Assembly: GCF_052857255.1 (NCBI RefSeq)
Contig: NC_135502.1
Coordinates: 156,102,599 to 156,166,598, forward strand
Length of the DNA stretch: 64,000 bases
Direction of reading: 5' to 3'
DNA from: Amblyomma americanum
Lineage: Eukaryota; Arthropoda; Arachnida; Ixodida; Ixodidae
The notes under the pieces are model-generated. The model ran no database searches. It had not been told where the DNA came from and saw only the letters and a program-made list of their open reading frames with translations. Both the position numbers and the translations under genes were made by a program. This document shows positions 22,850 to 34,664 of this stretch, piece after piece. How positions within the stretch are numbered: the first letter of the stretch is position 1; each line of letters opens with the position of its first letter.

Positions 22850-25600
22850 ACTTGGAGAAAAATTCTCTCTAGCCAGGCGTTCGATCCCGGGACTACCACC
22901 TTGCTGGCGCAATCGTCCGCTAAACAGAGTTAGCCAGGACAACTAGCATGTCGAAGAGCGAGGGTGAATCCATCATTAACAAGCAGCGCGAACGCTGTTG
23001 GGCCACTGTTCCAGGGCTAACCCGCAAGGTGGAATATATTTGTGATGAAAAACATTTAGTCATAAGTTCCTCCCAAGTGCAACTGTGAAAAAAAGATCTA
23101 CAGCTTCCCCCAAAACTCCGCAGTTAAAAAATTTTTTTTGCAGTAAGAGGTTCATACCCCGGACGAAAATCTAATCTGGGCAGTCGCTCTTTCAACGGAC
23201 CAGACCAAGACGGCTAGAATGTGGTAGTGCCAGAGCAAAATCATCATTCAATCAAAAGGGGCTAAGGGTTGGTCGAGAGGTTTTGTAAAAATCTCTCAAG
23301 GTGGAGTATATCTGTATAAACAAGCATTTTTTTTCATTATCAGCCACCCAAGAGCAGCGTTGCAGCTACAAAATGGCAGCTGCACATTCTCCTCAGAATA
23401 TTTGTAGGCAAAGAACAATTCTTTCTCAAACCGCTTTCGATCACGGTACTAGCGCCTCACCGGGGCAGTCGCTCTGCCAACTCAACTTATCCTTGCTGCT
23501 AGTACATTATAAGGAGAAGACGAATTCATAAATAACTCGAAGTGCGAACTGTGTTGGTTCAGGGCTCTATGCTAATCGCTAAGGTGGTGGAGGTTTCTAA
23601 TTGCGGAGCAATTAACGCCTAGCCTCATCTCATGCGCAGTTATGAGGCAAAGAATATAAGATAGCTTGCGCAGAAACTTCGCAGTTAAAGACTTTTTTTC
23701 TTAGTCTGGTGTTCAATCCTCGCATTACCCCTTAACCGCGACCGTACCTTTACTTATTGAACTGAGCAGAACGGCAGCCAGATTATAGCGCTAGGACGAT
23801 ATGGTCAACAATCTAAGTGGAAATGGTGTAGGTGGAATGTTTTTATCGAAATCTTTCAAAATTGAATATCGTGACCATTATCGTCAGCCCAACTATATGC
23901 CCACTGCAGTGCAAAGAACACTGCCATGTCCCTGCAGTTAACCTGGTTCTTTGCCAGCTGCGGCCACCGTGTCCCTGCCGCAAACTTCTTAATCTCATCC
24001 GTCCATCTAACTCTCTGTCACCCCCTGCTAAGCTAACCTTTTCTTGAAATCCACTCCGTTACTCGAGGACAGTAGTGTGGCTTCATAGTAAGGCTGAACA
24101 GCCTCCAAAGAAACTCTGCCATTAAAAAAAATCGTCCCGCTCCGAGGTAAGAACATGTAAACACCATTTCAACAAGACAGTAGCTCTATTGTGGTAACGG
24201 AGGCGGCTAGGTAATAGTAGGGCGAGAGTGAACTATTCAAAGATGCGAAGTGAAAATGGTGTTCGGAAACCCTCTATGAGCAGGTGAATTTTTTTAAAGG
24301 AGCTTTTAATTGTACATATCCACCCAAGAACAGCCTCAAGGTAACATATCTGTAATCTATACTGGTTTCTCATAGCTATCCATAGTTGAACGAAAATTCG
24401 TCCTCCTCGTGGGTTCCATCTAAGGACCACCGCCTCACAGGCACAGTCACTCGAGGAACTTACCCGGGAGCTAAATGCCCGGCTACATATGGTAGGAAGA
24501 GAGCAAACTTATCGATAACTTGAAGGGGGCACAGCAGAACAGGAGTTGTGATTAAAGTAATAATCTTGCTGGTTGTGTATACGAAACTGAGCCCACCACC
24601 TAACCGAGGAAGTTGATATAAGAAATGAGTTAAGAGTAGGCAAGCATATGGTAGGACGTTGTGTAATAGACGAGAAGTTACTCAAAAGCATCCTTCCGAG
24701 CACAACCATGTAGCTACTTAGAAAATGTATAGAGCTTTCACAGTATCTTCGAATCTGACGAAAAAATGTTCTGGTCCGGGGTTCTGCCTAGAAACACCCC
24801 CTCAACGAGCAGTGGCTTTACCAACTGAGCTCACCAGACTGGCAAGCTTTGGGAAATTTGAGAGCGCAATGATCTATAACTTAAAGTCAATATCGTGTTG
24901 CAATGTTTTATAGGAATCCTTACAGGTGGATAAATTTTTTATTAACAAGCAATTACTCAGTAGCACCTACACGAGCGCTGTTCTATAGCTGCAAAGCAAA
25001 GCTTTACATCTTTTTAATAATTTTTGCAGTTAAGGCAAATATCCTTCCGGTGCAGTGTCGAGCCTAGAATGGTCACCTCACGGAGACAGTCGTTCTCCCA
25101 CCTGAGTTAATGGGGGCGGCAAGCATATGGTAGGGCAAACGTGAATTGTTAGGCTGAACGCAAATATTTGCCCCTTTTCTAGACATACAGTCACCCTTGT
25201 GGCATCCCCTAAGAAATGAGACAAACATTGTTCTCACTTAGAGCTATTGATTAATTTGATTGCGCTCTCCTTTAATCTAGCGATTCCAGTTAACTTGAGT
25301 TGTTAAGGGGACGCACCGATGAGGCGCACGTCCAGGGCTCGAACATCGGAACGGGATAAGTCATTTAACATTGAATTTTTTCGAGCTGTACACTTTATAT
25401 TGTAGTCGTGCTGCTGCGTATGGAAGGATGCCAATAACTATACTCTCCACAACAACAAATGCACTCAACATAGATGGATTTACATAAAACATAGAATAAA
25501 CACGGTTCCCACTTCGTGTTACTTGTCACCCCAATTTCGCGTTTTTTTATGCTTGCAGTCTTCGTTAGCTCACTTTGTAGAGCGGTTGCCCCCGAGACAC
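22850..25600 (-). repeat. Degenerate tandem array of tRNA-like units
   Basis: At least eight diverged units start near 22880, 23150, 23445, 23710, 24140, 24410, 24775 and 25055. Spacing is mostly 265-300 bp, with two longer gaps. Each has an antisense tRNA-like block (for example CACCGGGGCAGTCGCTCTGC near 23459, with CCAACTGAGCTCACCAG near 24820), then AGCATATGGTAGGGC, an A/T-rich block with TTTTATTAACAAGCA, a CACCCAAGAGCAGC block, and TTCGCAGTTAAA before a T-run. On the minus strand the block reads as D-arm GTTAGCTCAGTTGGTAGAGC-like plus a box B. This is a satellite built on a tRNA-related SINE and not a set of working tRNAs. Confidence 0.65.
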
Positions 25601-26040
25601 ATGCGTGGTGGTGGTAGTGGTTTTATTAAGAATAATAGTAAAAAGGAAGGAAAAGATTTTTGCTAGCCACGGGATCTGCCCTCGATACTGAAGCACCTGA
25701 GCTGGGGCAGCGGAAATAAAGGACAGCAGGCAGAATGGAGAAATGAAATGAAAGAGGTGAGGGGACAGGAATAGAGGATAGGGGGAGAAGTAGTATGTAC
25801 AAACTATTTACACAATAAGAAATGTGTCCAGGTTGTGCGCGTGATTAGTTCATTTTAGAGGAATTAAATCACACACGCGCACAACACTGTGTTGGTTACA
25901 ACTGGAGTGGGGCGTCCAGTTATTAATCGTTCAAGGTAGAACTCGCGGAGCGTTCGGTCACTGCGTGTAGCTACCTGACGGAGAACAGACGGGACGTCAA
26001 GCACGTGTGTTCGAGGAATGCGCAGAGGCTCACCAAAGTT
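25600..26040 (-). repeat. LINE 3' end, antisense, family unresolved
   Basis: The plus strand begins GTGGTGGTGGTAGTGG then TTTTATTAAGAATAATAG, the look of the reverse complement of a LINE 3' tail. The stretch to 26040 is non-coding to my reading. It sits between the tRNA-like array and the larger I-group LINE that starts at 26046. Confidence 0.4.
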
Positions 26041-26045
26041 CGCTC

Positions 26046-28290
26046 ACGAATGAATGAATGAAAAACTTTATTGTATAAGGGTTATTTCTCGCAGCGTAGG
26101 TGGAGCCCTCAGTCCAGGGCCTCAGCGGCCTTTGCAGTCTTGCGAGCCCTGTCGATCAGCTTGAGCTGCTCTTCAGGCTTCGAGCTGGACAGCGCAGCCT
26201 CCCACTGCTCCGGTGTAGGTGTGTTGTTTATCGGCGCTGCCTGCATTTTCTGACAGGCCCATGTAACGTGGTAAAGCGTTGCGTGTTCACCGCATAGCGG
26301 GCATTTGTTTTCATAAGTGGATGTATAGATTTGGCTGAGTAAACTCAGATTGGGGTATGTATTAGTCTGTAGTTGTCTCCAGGCAACCGACTGCTGTTTA
26401 CTAAGGTCTTTGTGGGGAGGCGGGTAGGTCCTCCGGAGGGCTCGTTGGTGTTCTAAGATGGCTCCATACCGTCTAGTGACTGCGTCCAGTTCCCCTTCGG
26501 TGCGCGCCTCCCGGTTGGCGTATGCTCGGGCATTGGCGTCCGCACATTGGTTCCCTTTGACAGCCTCATGGCCTGGTGTCCACGTGATGAAGCATCTCGT
26601 AAAAGTGATTGTCCTCGCCTTGAGTATGTGAATGGCTGCAGTGGATGTGCGTCCACTGCTGTATCTTCTGCACGCCTCTTGCGAGTCTGTAATGATGTGT
26701 GCATGGGGCTCGTCACTCTGCTGGGTGATGGCGAGTGCAATTGCTGCTTCCTCAGCCTCGAGTATGTTGGTTTTTATCGAAGCGCAGTTGATTTCCCTGA
26801 GCTGGTGATCCACCACGCTGGCTCCCGAGCCATATCGGTGTCTGTATGTTGTTGCGTCAACATATAATACGTCTTTTGCCCCGGCGAAGCTTCTTTCATG
26901 GAATTCAGATCTTGGCTTTCTTCTCGCCTTATGTATATCTGCATGCATGTTTTTTGGAATCGGACTGACCTCAATGATCCTCCTGATTTCCTTTGGAACG
27001 CTCGCTGTGCTATTGATTTCTTTCAAAGCGTCCCTCATGCCCAGCAACCGTAGCGTGTTTCTGCCTGTTGCGGACAGCATCAGTCTTGTTTTCTGCGCGA
27101 TAAGGTGGGCCTCGATATGTTCTTGTACTGTGTTGTTTATGCCCAGTTTAAGGAATTTTTCCGTCGAAGTGTTGACCGGCAGTCCGAAAGCGCATTTGTA
27201 TGCTTTTCTAAGAATTGCCTCCAACTGCTCTTTTTCTTGCTCGAGCGGTGTTTGGTAGGGGACGCCGTATAAGATCCTACTGACCACGAGGGCCTGTACT
27301 AGCCTACATGTGTCTTCCTCCTTCATACCTCTTCTTCTGTTGGAAATTCTTGCAATCATCCTGGTGATCTGTGCTGTAGTATTTGCTAGCTGTCTTATCG
27401 TGTGATCATTACGACGGTTGCTTTGGACCCACATGCCGAGGATCCTAACTTTCGATACTTCTGGAACCTTCGTTTCCCATATGTAGATATCTATGGAGTT
27501 TTGCAGATCATACCCTTGTCTGTAGACTCTGAGCACCTTGGAGTTTTCAGGGGAGAATGCAAGTCCACAGTGTCGGGCGTATGCGTTGACCGTGTCTGCC
27601 GCTCGCTGAAGAAGCTCTTGTTTTTCGCCTAAGGATCCCCTTGTCACCCAGATTGTGATATCATCTGCGTAGATGGCATGCCTGATTCCTTAAATTTCTT
27701 CGAGCGCCCTTGCTAAACCAATCATTGCAATATTAAAAAGCATAGGTGATAGCACAGAGCCTTGTGGTGTTCCTTTTTCTGGGGTGTTGAAGGTTTCAGT
27801 CCTGATGCCTCCTATTCCAATGGTAGCGGTTCGGTTAGTCAGAAAGGCTTTCACATAGTTGAATATTCTCTGCCCACAACCCAGTTTGCTGAGCCCCTCC
27901 AGCACAGCCCTGTGACTGACGTTGTCGAAGGCCGCTTGAAGATCGAGAGCGAGCAAGATGTTTTCTCCATATTTTGGAACGGAAGTAAGCACCTCCTCCT
28001 TGATCTGCAGGAGAACGTCCTGTGTCGTTAGGTATTTTCGAAATCCAAACATAGTGTGCGGCATGAGTTCGTTGTCCTCAAGGTGGGTCTGCAACCTGTG
28101 ATGCACAACTCTCTCGTACACTTTTCCCAAGCATGATGTTAAGGAAATGGGTCTAAGATTGTCCAGGTGTGGAGTCTTTCCGGACATCGGAATCATTACT
28201 ATTTCCGCATGTCTCCAGTCGTCCGGGAGGGTCCCCTGTTCCCAGTGTTTATTGATGAACTACGTGAATCTCTTGATGCGTCCAGGAATC
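26046..28290 (-). pseudogene. I-group LINE, RT-RNase H-zinc finger, nearly open frame
   Basis: The C-terminal two thirds of a LINE ORF2 read on the minus strand. RT contains 'LRPISLTSCLGKVYERVV', the first catalytic Asp in 'LALDLQAAFDNVSH', 'GTPQGSVLSPMLFNI' and YADD (about 27660). A 512-aa uninterrupted frame (27647-26109) then holds the rest of RT and RNase H with all expected acidic residues: D in 'VLYVDATTY', E in 'EAEEAAIALA', D in 'IITDSQEACR', and H and D in 'WTPGHEAVKGNQCADANARA'. A zinc finger CPLCGEHATLYHVTWAC follows. Only two stops interrupt the frame, TAA at 27690-27692 and TAG at 28260-28262. The 3' end has AATAAA and ATTC repeats (26046-26065). The 5' part, including the endonuclease, is missing. 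Confidence 0.85.
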
Positions 28291-28560
28291 GAACATCGGA
28301 CAGAGCGAATTTTTCTTAGTCTACGAATGCAGGAGAAGCTTTACCGCTTTCTTTTGTAGGTGTATGGCTGCCATTTGGTCGAGGCTAATGAGCAATTGCC
28401 GCATTATTTATAAGTTATTAGGGTAAGTAACCGGGCATTTCACTCCCTTGTGCTCTTCTGTGATTTATATACACTAAAAATAGGCTAAGCTAATGTTAAG
28501 TAAAGGGAACGCAAGCTGTCCTCTAGGTCAATGCCTCCGAGGGACAGCGTATGGTGTAAA
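28291..28560. other. Possible continuation of the tRNA-like array
   Basis: CCAGGAATCGAACATCGGAC at about 28290 resembles CCAGGGCTCGAACATCGGAA at about 25335, so the LINEs from 25.6 to 28.29 kb may have inserted into the tRNA-like array. The remainder is unassigned. Confidence 0.3.
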
Positions 28561-28564
28561 CAGG

Positions 28565-30808
28565 GGGGAAGGGTTGATTCTAATATATTTATTTACTTAT
28601 TTATTTATTTATTACCTCAAATACCCCGGATATGGGGCATTACATGAGGGATGGGCATGACAGACTACAAGATGATGGCCTCAATCTTTTTCTTGAATTT
28701 GGTGGGGTTGGTGAGGTGTATGGCTTCCGCCGGCAGATCGTTCCAGTCCCGAGATGATTTGACAAAAAAATATTGTAAATGAGATGCGTTTCTTGCAGGG
28801 GGAGGGTACACTGTCTTGCTGTGGTGAATGCGGCTGGACAGACGATGTGCTGCTGATATGATCGATGCTCCTAAAGATGAATGATAAAACTTATGAAACA
28901 AGCATAATCGAGATATGTTTCTTCTTGTTTCAAGACTAGACAAAGAGGCTCTATATTTTAGAGAAGACACACTAGTATAATATGAATAATCACAGTAAAT
29001 AAATCGGATAGCGCGATTTTGTAAGTTTTCAAGCATTAGGGGGAGGTTCGATTGATGAGGGTCCCATACTGCTGAAGCGAATTCTAAGTTATGTTTGACG
29101 AAAGTTTGGTAAGCTAGCAATTTAATGGAAGGGGTAGCAAAACGAAGATTTCGACGTAGGAAGCCAAGGGTGTGGTTAGTGTCATTAGCGATGGTCGTTA
29201 TATGTGAAGATCGTGTTAGGGTATGAGTTAAAGTAATGCCTAAATACTTACAGGTAAGAACGGAACGCACTTCAGAACCTTAAAGAACATATCTAGAGGA
29301 AATGTGGGATTGCCTGCGATGGAAAGAAATCATACATCTTTTAGCAATATGAAGGGAGATTAGCTAATGCTTGCACCAGGTTTCAATTCGGGTTAAATCT
29401 TGTTGAAGGGTGTCGGAGTCAGTGCTTGTAGAAATCGGGCGGTAAATACGCAATCATCTGCAAATAGCCGGATGTTAGAGGTAACGTTGGAAGGAAGATC
29501 AATAATGTAAATGAGAAAAATCAAGGGTCCGAGCACTGTGCCTTGAGGAACACCTGAAGTAACCGGAGAACGAGGGGACGAAGATTTGTTAGCGTAGACA
29601 AATTGTTCTCTGTTAGTCAAAAAGTTCTGAAGCCAGTTCATTACTAAATTATTAAGGTTTAGACGCGAGAGTTTTAGTTGTAATCATTTGTGCGGTACTT
29701 TATCGAAGGCTTTTTCAAAGTCAAGGAACAGTGCGTCAAGAGGAATATTTAAGTCAAGATGCGAACTAAGGTCATTGATAAAAAGTGCTAGTGGGGACTC
29801 ACAGGAAATTCCTTTAAGAAATAATGTTGGTTAGGGTGAAAAAAGCTGACTGAGACTAGAAATTTAATGATGTGAGAATAAATACCATGTTCCATTCGTT
29901 TTGAACAAATGCTTGTGAGTGAAACAGGGCGGTAGTTTTTACAAGAAAAAGATGAACAATTTTTGGGTGCTGGGACAATCTTACCTATTTTCCAGTCTTG
30001 TGGCAGCACACCTGATGTTAGAGACTGCTGAAAAAGGTGGCATAAGATGACACTAACAATGTTCTTAGTATTTTTTAGAACTTTAGAGTTTAAGTCATCA
30101 ATACCAAATGAAGAGGACACTTTCAATGATTTGATTAGTTTCATGATTCCACTGGTACCGAACAGAATTTCAGGCATAACAGGGTGATTGAAGACAGGGA
30201 AGTATGGTAATTCGCCTTCAGGTACTTTAGTAAAAACTGAGCAAGAAAGGAGTTAAGAGTGCTACAGACTTCTTGTTCCGGTATGAGAATGCTACTATCT
30301 TTGTGGAATGTTAGAGGTTTGTGGCATGTAGGGTTATTAGTTTTCCAAAACTTGTTTTAGGATTAGTGCGCTGCATAGACGGTAACAATGATGAAAAAAG
30401 GAACGTATGGTTTGGCTTGCTAAAGTTTAGAATATTTTTTCCGCAGACTGATACCTTTTCCACGCGCAAGCGCTTTTCAGGCATTTGGCTGTTCGAAAAA
30501 GTTTTTTCTTTTTGTTGTTGAGGCGCTTCAGTTCGTTATTAAACCACGGGGACGATGATTTTTCTATGATGTTGATAGTAGGGATGTGCTTATCAATCAG
30601 TTGATGCATTTTGTGTTTGAAGAGAGACCAGTTAGTTTCAATAGACTGGCTTGGGAAGTCAAGGACCAGCCACGCCCAAAAGTCGACAGTTCTGCGCTCA
30701 TGGCTGTGTAGTTCCCTTTGTCATATAAGGTTAGTGTCTTTATTTGCTTTTTGCTAATGCATGCATGTAAGAGAATATTGCACTTGAAAATCGAGGAATG
30801 TTTCCGCC
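28565..30808 (-). pseudogene. CR1/L2-like LINE ORF2, endonuclease end to C terminus, broken
   Basis: Minus-strand reading from 30800 gives the end of the endonuclease region, then 'SSPWFNNELKRLNNKKKKLF' (about 30550), a linker, and RT with 'FGIDDLNSKVLKN', 'KIGKIVPAPK', 'NYRPVSLTSICSK' (about 29930), '[18 protein letters not shown]' (about 29550) and 'LFADDC' (about 29460). The thumb and C-terminal region follow, with 'YLGITLTHTLTRSSHI', 'EFASAVWDPHQSNLP' and 'SSRDWNDLPAEAI' (about 28740). Several frameshifts and stops separate these pieces. The 3' UTR has CATGTAATGCCCCATATCC and a TAAA-rich tail (28585-28615). No RNase H is present, which fits CR1/L2-type elements. Confidence 0.8.
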
Positions 30809-30874
30809 GGAAACTATAATACTTTGGAGAAATTATTATTAAAATAATACCTCATCCAAAGTATTATAGTTTCC
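30809..30874. repeat. Perfect 20-bp inverted repeat (hairpin)
   Basis: GGAAACTATAATACTTTGGA at 30809-30828 is exactly complementary to TCCAAAGTATTATAGTTTCC at 30855-30874, with a 26-nt AT-rich loop. A smaller hairpin, GTTTCC-GCC-GGAAAC, overlaps its left arm. It lies exactly where the LINE coding sequence stops. Confidence 0.85.
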
Positions 30875-32545
30875 ATAACATGCAAGTACTTTTGACCGAT
30901 GCTCCGTTACTGGGTGTGTCGTAACACGTGAACAATGAAAAATTCACTTGCAATAAGAAATGCAAAGGTTCACCATCATCTGCGCAGTCATATTACTTAA
31001 AATCTGTTGTCTTCTTTGAGAGATGCAGTTTTGAAGAATAATACCTTTAAAATTCGTTAAACCGCACAGAAAGACAACAGAATAGAAAGGTAAATTTGCG
31101 GTTCTTCTTTATTCCATGTACACTTACCCAATCGAAAAGGAGTAGGTCCTGGATTGACGAAAAGCTTTAGTGTGAGGTGGATAAAGCTTTCCAAAATGTC
31201 ATTAACGCACTAGACTGCAAGAAAATTGCTGGTAGATCAATGAATTCTGCTGTCGTGATTGAAAATTAAGAATGAGGAATTACATTATTGCGTGGGCTCG
31301 GGTTTGGTAAAAAAATATTTACACCCTTTCTGATGTTTGAATTCTCTGCAGACAAGGTAAGGTAAGCTACTGGTATTGTGGGAATTTCTGGAAAGCCGAA
31401 ATAAAACTTTTAACCTCGATAATTGGCGCCGTTCGGATAGAGGTGGCATAATAAGTAGACGCGGTATCTCTGTAACAGTCAACAATACGTTTCTGTCCAA
31501 ACATTATAAATCGACTTGCTCTTGTGTGCACGCTTTCAATGTTTTTTTATGAATCAACTTTCTACGGGGTCACATATAATGGTGTCATATTATAATGTTG
31601 GTCGCACAAATATTCAACAGGCTGTTAATTTGGCCGATGTCACCAGTACGTAATTTCTCCACCCTAAATCTACAGAAATGAGGACTGCCAGATTGTTCAG
31701 GGTTGCTACAAGTACGGTCGAGCAGCGCTGTTACTTACTCTGGTCTTGTTCGTGACCCGCAAAACTGTTTTTTTTTTCATTTATCTTCATTTTTCTCTTT
31801 GGCGCCATTTTTCAACGGCTGCGCGTGATTCATTAGGAACTATATTGTTAAATCTATTATTTATCACACAAGAGTGCAGGCATTCTTCGGCAAAACGTCT
31901 CACTGTAACGGCTTTATTAATGTCGGAAGCAATGCCTTTAATACTGCTACATGGTGGCCAGCCGAAGAATGAGGAGCGATGAACGATCGCAGAGAGATAA
32001 TGGCGATGGGCTTGGTAATGGGCGCGAAATGGTGATGGGCTTGAGAGATTGGTTGGACAGTGAGGAGGAAATGTTGAGCTGCTGGCCGCCACAATGAAGG
32101 GCAAGGCTGAATGATTCCTGGTTCGCGAATCTTTCGGGCCGCAGGTAGCCAGGAGCCGACAGCCGATGCCCCAGGACGCGCCGAATGGCATGGGCAGGGG
32201 GGTGTTATCTTGACATGTAAACGGCATCTCGGGTCGCTGGGGGCTAGGTCGGGTCCTTGAGTCGGGTTCAGTTCATTGTGTCGAGTGGTCTGGGTAGGGC
32301 CGGGGCAGAGGCAACAATGACCAGGTCGCTTCGGGTCAGAAAGGCTGGAGCACTGCCGGGCGACGCAGGCCAAAAACTCACGGCCGACGACCACGGGTCA
32401 CGCAGGACGCCGATGCCCCAGGAGCAGGATACCGATGATAATTACCCAGCAGCTCCATCAAATGTTAAGTGGCGACCAGCGGGAGAATAAGGTGAGATGA
32501 GCGATAAAAGAGTGGATTTTGGTGGCAGCTCGCCTAGGGCAAACG
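30875..32545. other. Mostly unassigned; possible LTR edge near 32.46 kb
   Basis: A minus-strand frame at 31285-31500 has a weak resemblance to a LINE C terminus. Near 32461, minus-strand sequence ending CGCCACTTAACA is followed by TTTGATGGAGCTGCTGGGTA, which looks like an LTR end plus leader of a retrotransposon. No second LTR and no clear gag were found, so this stays a suspicion. Confidence 0.25.
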
Positions 32546-32549
32546 CTCT

Positions 32550-33209
32550 GTTGTTTTTGTTGTTGTTGTCTTGGTGACATGGCACATACCCGCGACGAGG
32601 GATTGGCCAGGGTTCATTGGGGAGACCCCATAAAATAGGGTAAACTGATGTCAAGCTAATTATTGTGCTTTGGGTGAAATTTCAGAGTAATTTAAGAGAA
32701 AAGGAAGAAACAAAATATCAGGAGAGAATATCTGAGAATTAAATTAATAAATATATGTAAATACCCAAACGCTCTTTTGAAAGCGGAAATTTTGTAAACA
32801 ATTCGCAAGGGAATCTGCCGTTAGCTGTAATATAATGTGGAGGTATTCGCGAACTTCATGCAATCGAAAACCCCTGGCGCACGCGCCGATAGAGAGGAGG
32901 TGGGGAAGCGACAAACTGAGACCCAACTTCGTAATGAAAATTCCTAGGTGTGCTCTCCTCTGATGCGCAAACCTCCGGCAAGAGAGTAGGAAATGCTCCA
33001 ATGTGTCTACTTCACCACAAGCCGCACAAAGGTTTTGTGGGACTGAACCCGCATCTACATAAGTAAAGATTTAAACGGGGAATCCTGCACCGCATGAGTG
33101 TCATCGCTACTTCCCACTGCAGGGTTTTACACGCACGAGCCTTCCATGGGTACATGAGATGTTGGTATTCAACAGTACAGAGTAAGGGATCGTTGCACGT
33201 GGTGGTCAT
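32550..33209 (-). pseudogene. LINE ORF2 C-terminal fragment with zinc-binding region
   Basis: On the minus strand, frames separated by one shift contain 'LQWEVAMTLMRCRIPRLNLY' and 'MEHFLLSCRRFAHQRRAHLG'. The second matches the end of the zinc-binding domain found after RT in many LINEs. It is followed by a 3' UTR and, near 32550, a CAACAACAACAAAAACAAC-type tail. The copy is 5'-truncated and lies next to another LINE tail at 33230. Confidence 0.6.
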
Positions 33210-33224
33210 AAACTGAAAAAGGAG

Positions 33225-34140
33225 GAGGAGAAAAAAAAAGGAGGAGGAAAAAACTTTTATTGCTCTATTAAGCAGACGTTTTAGCCGCTTCCGGATGACT
33301 TCTTCCCTTGGGCTTAAATCCCGGTTGATCCGGTGGTTGGTTACCTTCTTCCAGGGCCCCCCTGAGCCGTGCCACCTCGCATGCTTGCTGCACTAGTCTT
33401 CTTTAAACCGACAGCTCGCTGTTGGTGAGCGGACCCTCCCACTGTTCCGCATTGGGCTCTTTTAACTTATGGAAGGAGAAGTTGTTCTTGCATTCCCATG
33501 TGATGTGGTATAACGTGCGGGTTGCCCCGCACTACGTGCATATGTCCGCCTATTAGTTCGGATACATTTTATGGAGTGTGTGTAAGTTTTAGAAGGGCCT
33601 GTCTGCAGTCTTCGCCAGCCGACTGCTTTGTGTTGTGTTAAGAGTGGGTGCGGCGGAAGATACGTTATTCTCCTGCCTCTGTTATAATTGAGTATCTCCG
33701 CGAACGTTGGCTCCACAGTCGTGGGGGGTTCCGAGCTTGTTGATGTGTCCGCTCGGTTAGTAAGCTCGCGAGCTAGATCATCGGCCCTCTGGTTCCCCTT
33801 CACTCCGGCGTGTCCGGATACCCAGAAAGTCTTATGTTGTATTTGTGTGCTCGGGGGCCCTGCTTGGAGGATTATGCGCAGCGCCCCCTTGCTGACTCTA
33901 CCTGCGGTGTAGTGTCTGCATGCCGTTTTTGACTCCGTGAGAATTCTGAGCGACTCGTTCCTAGGGTACCCTTCCGCTACCGCTAGAGCTACGGCAGCTT
34001 TTCTTCTCGGATACCCTGCAGCTTCTCAGTGTTGCGCAGGTGATCATGTCACCTTTTTGGTTCACCACCACTGACGCAACTCTGTGTTATTTAGAGTTTC
34101 TGTTCCACGGGTGTAGGGCCCCATTTGTATATACTACGTT
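33225..34140 (-). pseudogene. I-group LINE, RNase H and zinc-finger end
   Basis: Minus-strand reading gives RNase H, starting near 34135 with 'VVYTNGAL' where Asn replaces the first Asp. Further on are 'SLRILTESKTAC' (Glu where Asp is usual) and 'HKTFWVSGHAGVKGNQRADD' (about 33810-33770). A degraded zinc finger reads CSAGQPARYTTSHGNAR with the Cys/His spacing disturbed. A TAA lies early in the domain. The changed acidic residues show an inactive RNase H. The element ends near 33230 with an A/T-rich tail and polypurine stretch. Confidence 0.7.
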
Positions 34141-34570
34141 TTTGTCATTCGCGAGGTGCTTTTCTACATATTCCGCCCTGCAGATTGAATAGAAGTGGAG
34201 AAAGTACAGAAGTTTGTGGCACGCATCTGGTTTGGGAAAGCATAAGAACTGCCGTCCTGTTAAAAATTCGCGGATCTATGTATAAATGTAGCACGGCGGG
34301 TGTAATAATGCCAATTTAGTGATAAAGATCATATATTCAACACTTTCGTACGCTTTAGCAATGTCAAGCGTCACTAATACCGATACTTCTTTCTTGCACA
34401 TACAAAGGCAGACTCTGCTCTCTAAATCGACATGGGCAGACCAAATGGATCATACGTGGCGAAAGCCAATCTCGGAAGAACTTAATGCGTTCACTTCTGA
34501 ATCATGCCGGGATAGGTGGCTGTGCACAATTATTTCTATGACCTTTACCAAATTGATTGTTTGAGCTGTC
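34141..34570 (-). pseudogene. LINE RT fragment
   Basis: Minus-strand reading in more than one frame gives a decayed RT palm. It ends in 'PQTSVLSPLLFNLQ' (about 34190), which corresponds to the usual PQGSVLSPLLFN, after an upstream stretch with 'DIAKAYESVEY'-like coding (about 34360). The YxDD box is gone. It may be the RT of the same LINE whose RNase H lies at 33.7-34.1 kb, with the middle deleted. Confidence 0.5.
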
Positions 34571-34664
34571 GGCCAAATGTTATCAATATGGAAGCATTTT
34601 TAGGCAGTACGACTGCCCCCACAATTTACACAAAGATGTATTCAACTATGCATTTTTGTGGGGT

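Noticed and set aside
22850..25600. True tRNA genes
   Set aside because: The blocks resemble tRNA D and T arms but have mismatched stems, differ from each other and sit in a tandem array.
26547..28359. Several plus-strand frames of 60-106 codons
   Set aside because: They are antisense shadows of the minus-strand I-group LINE ORF2, which has clear RT and RNase H motifs.
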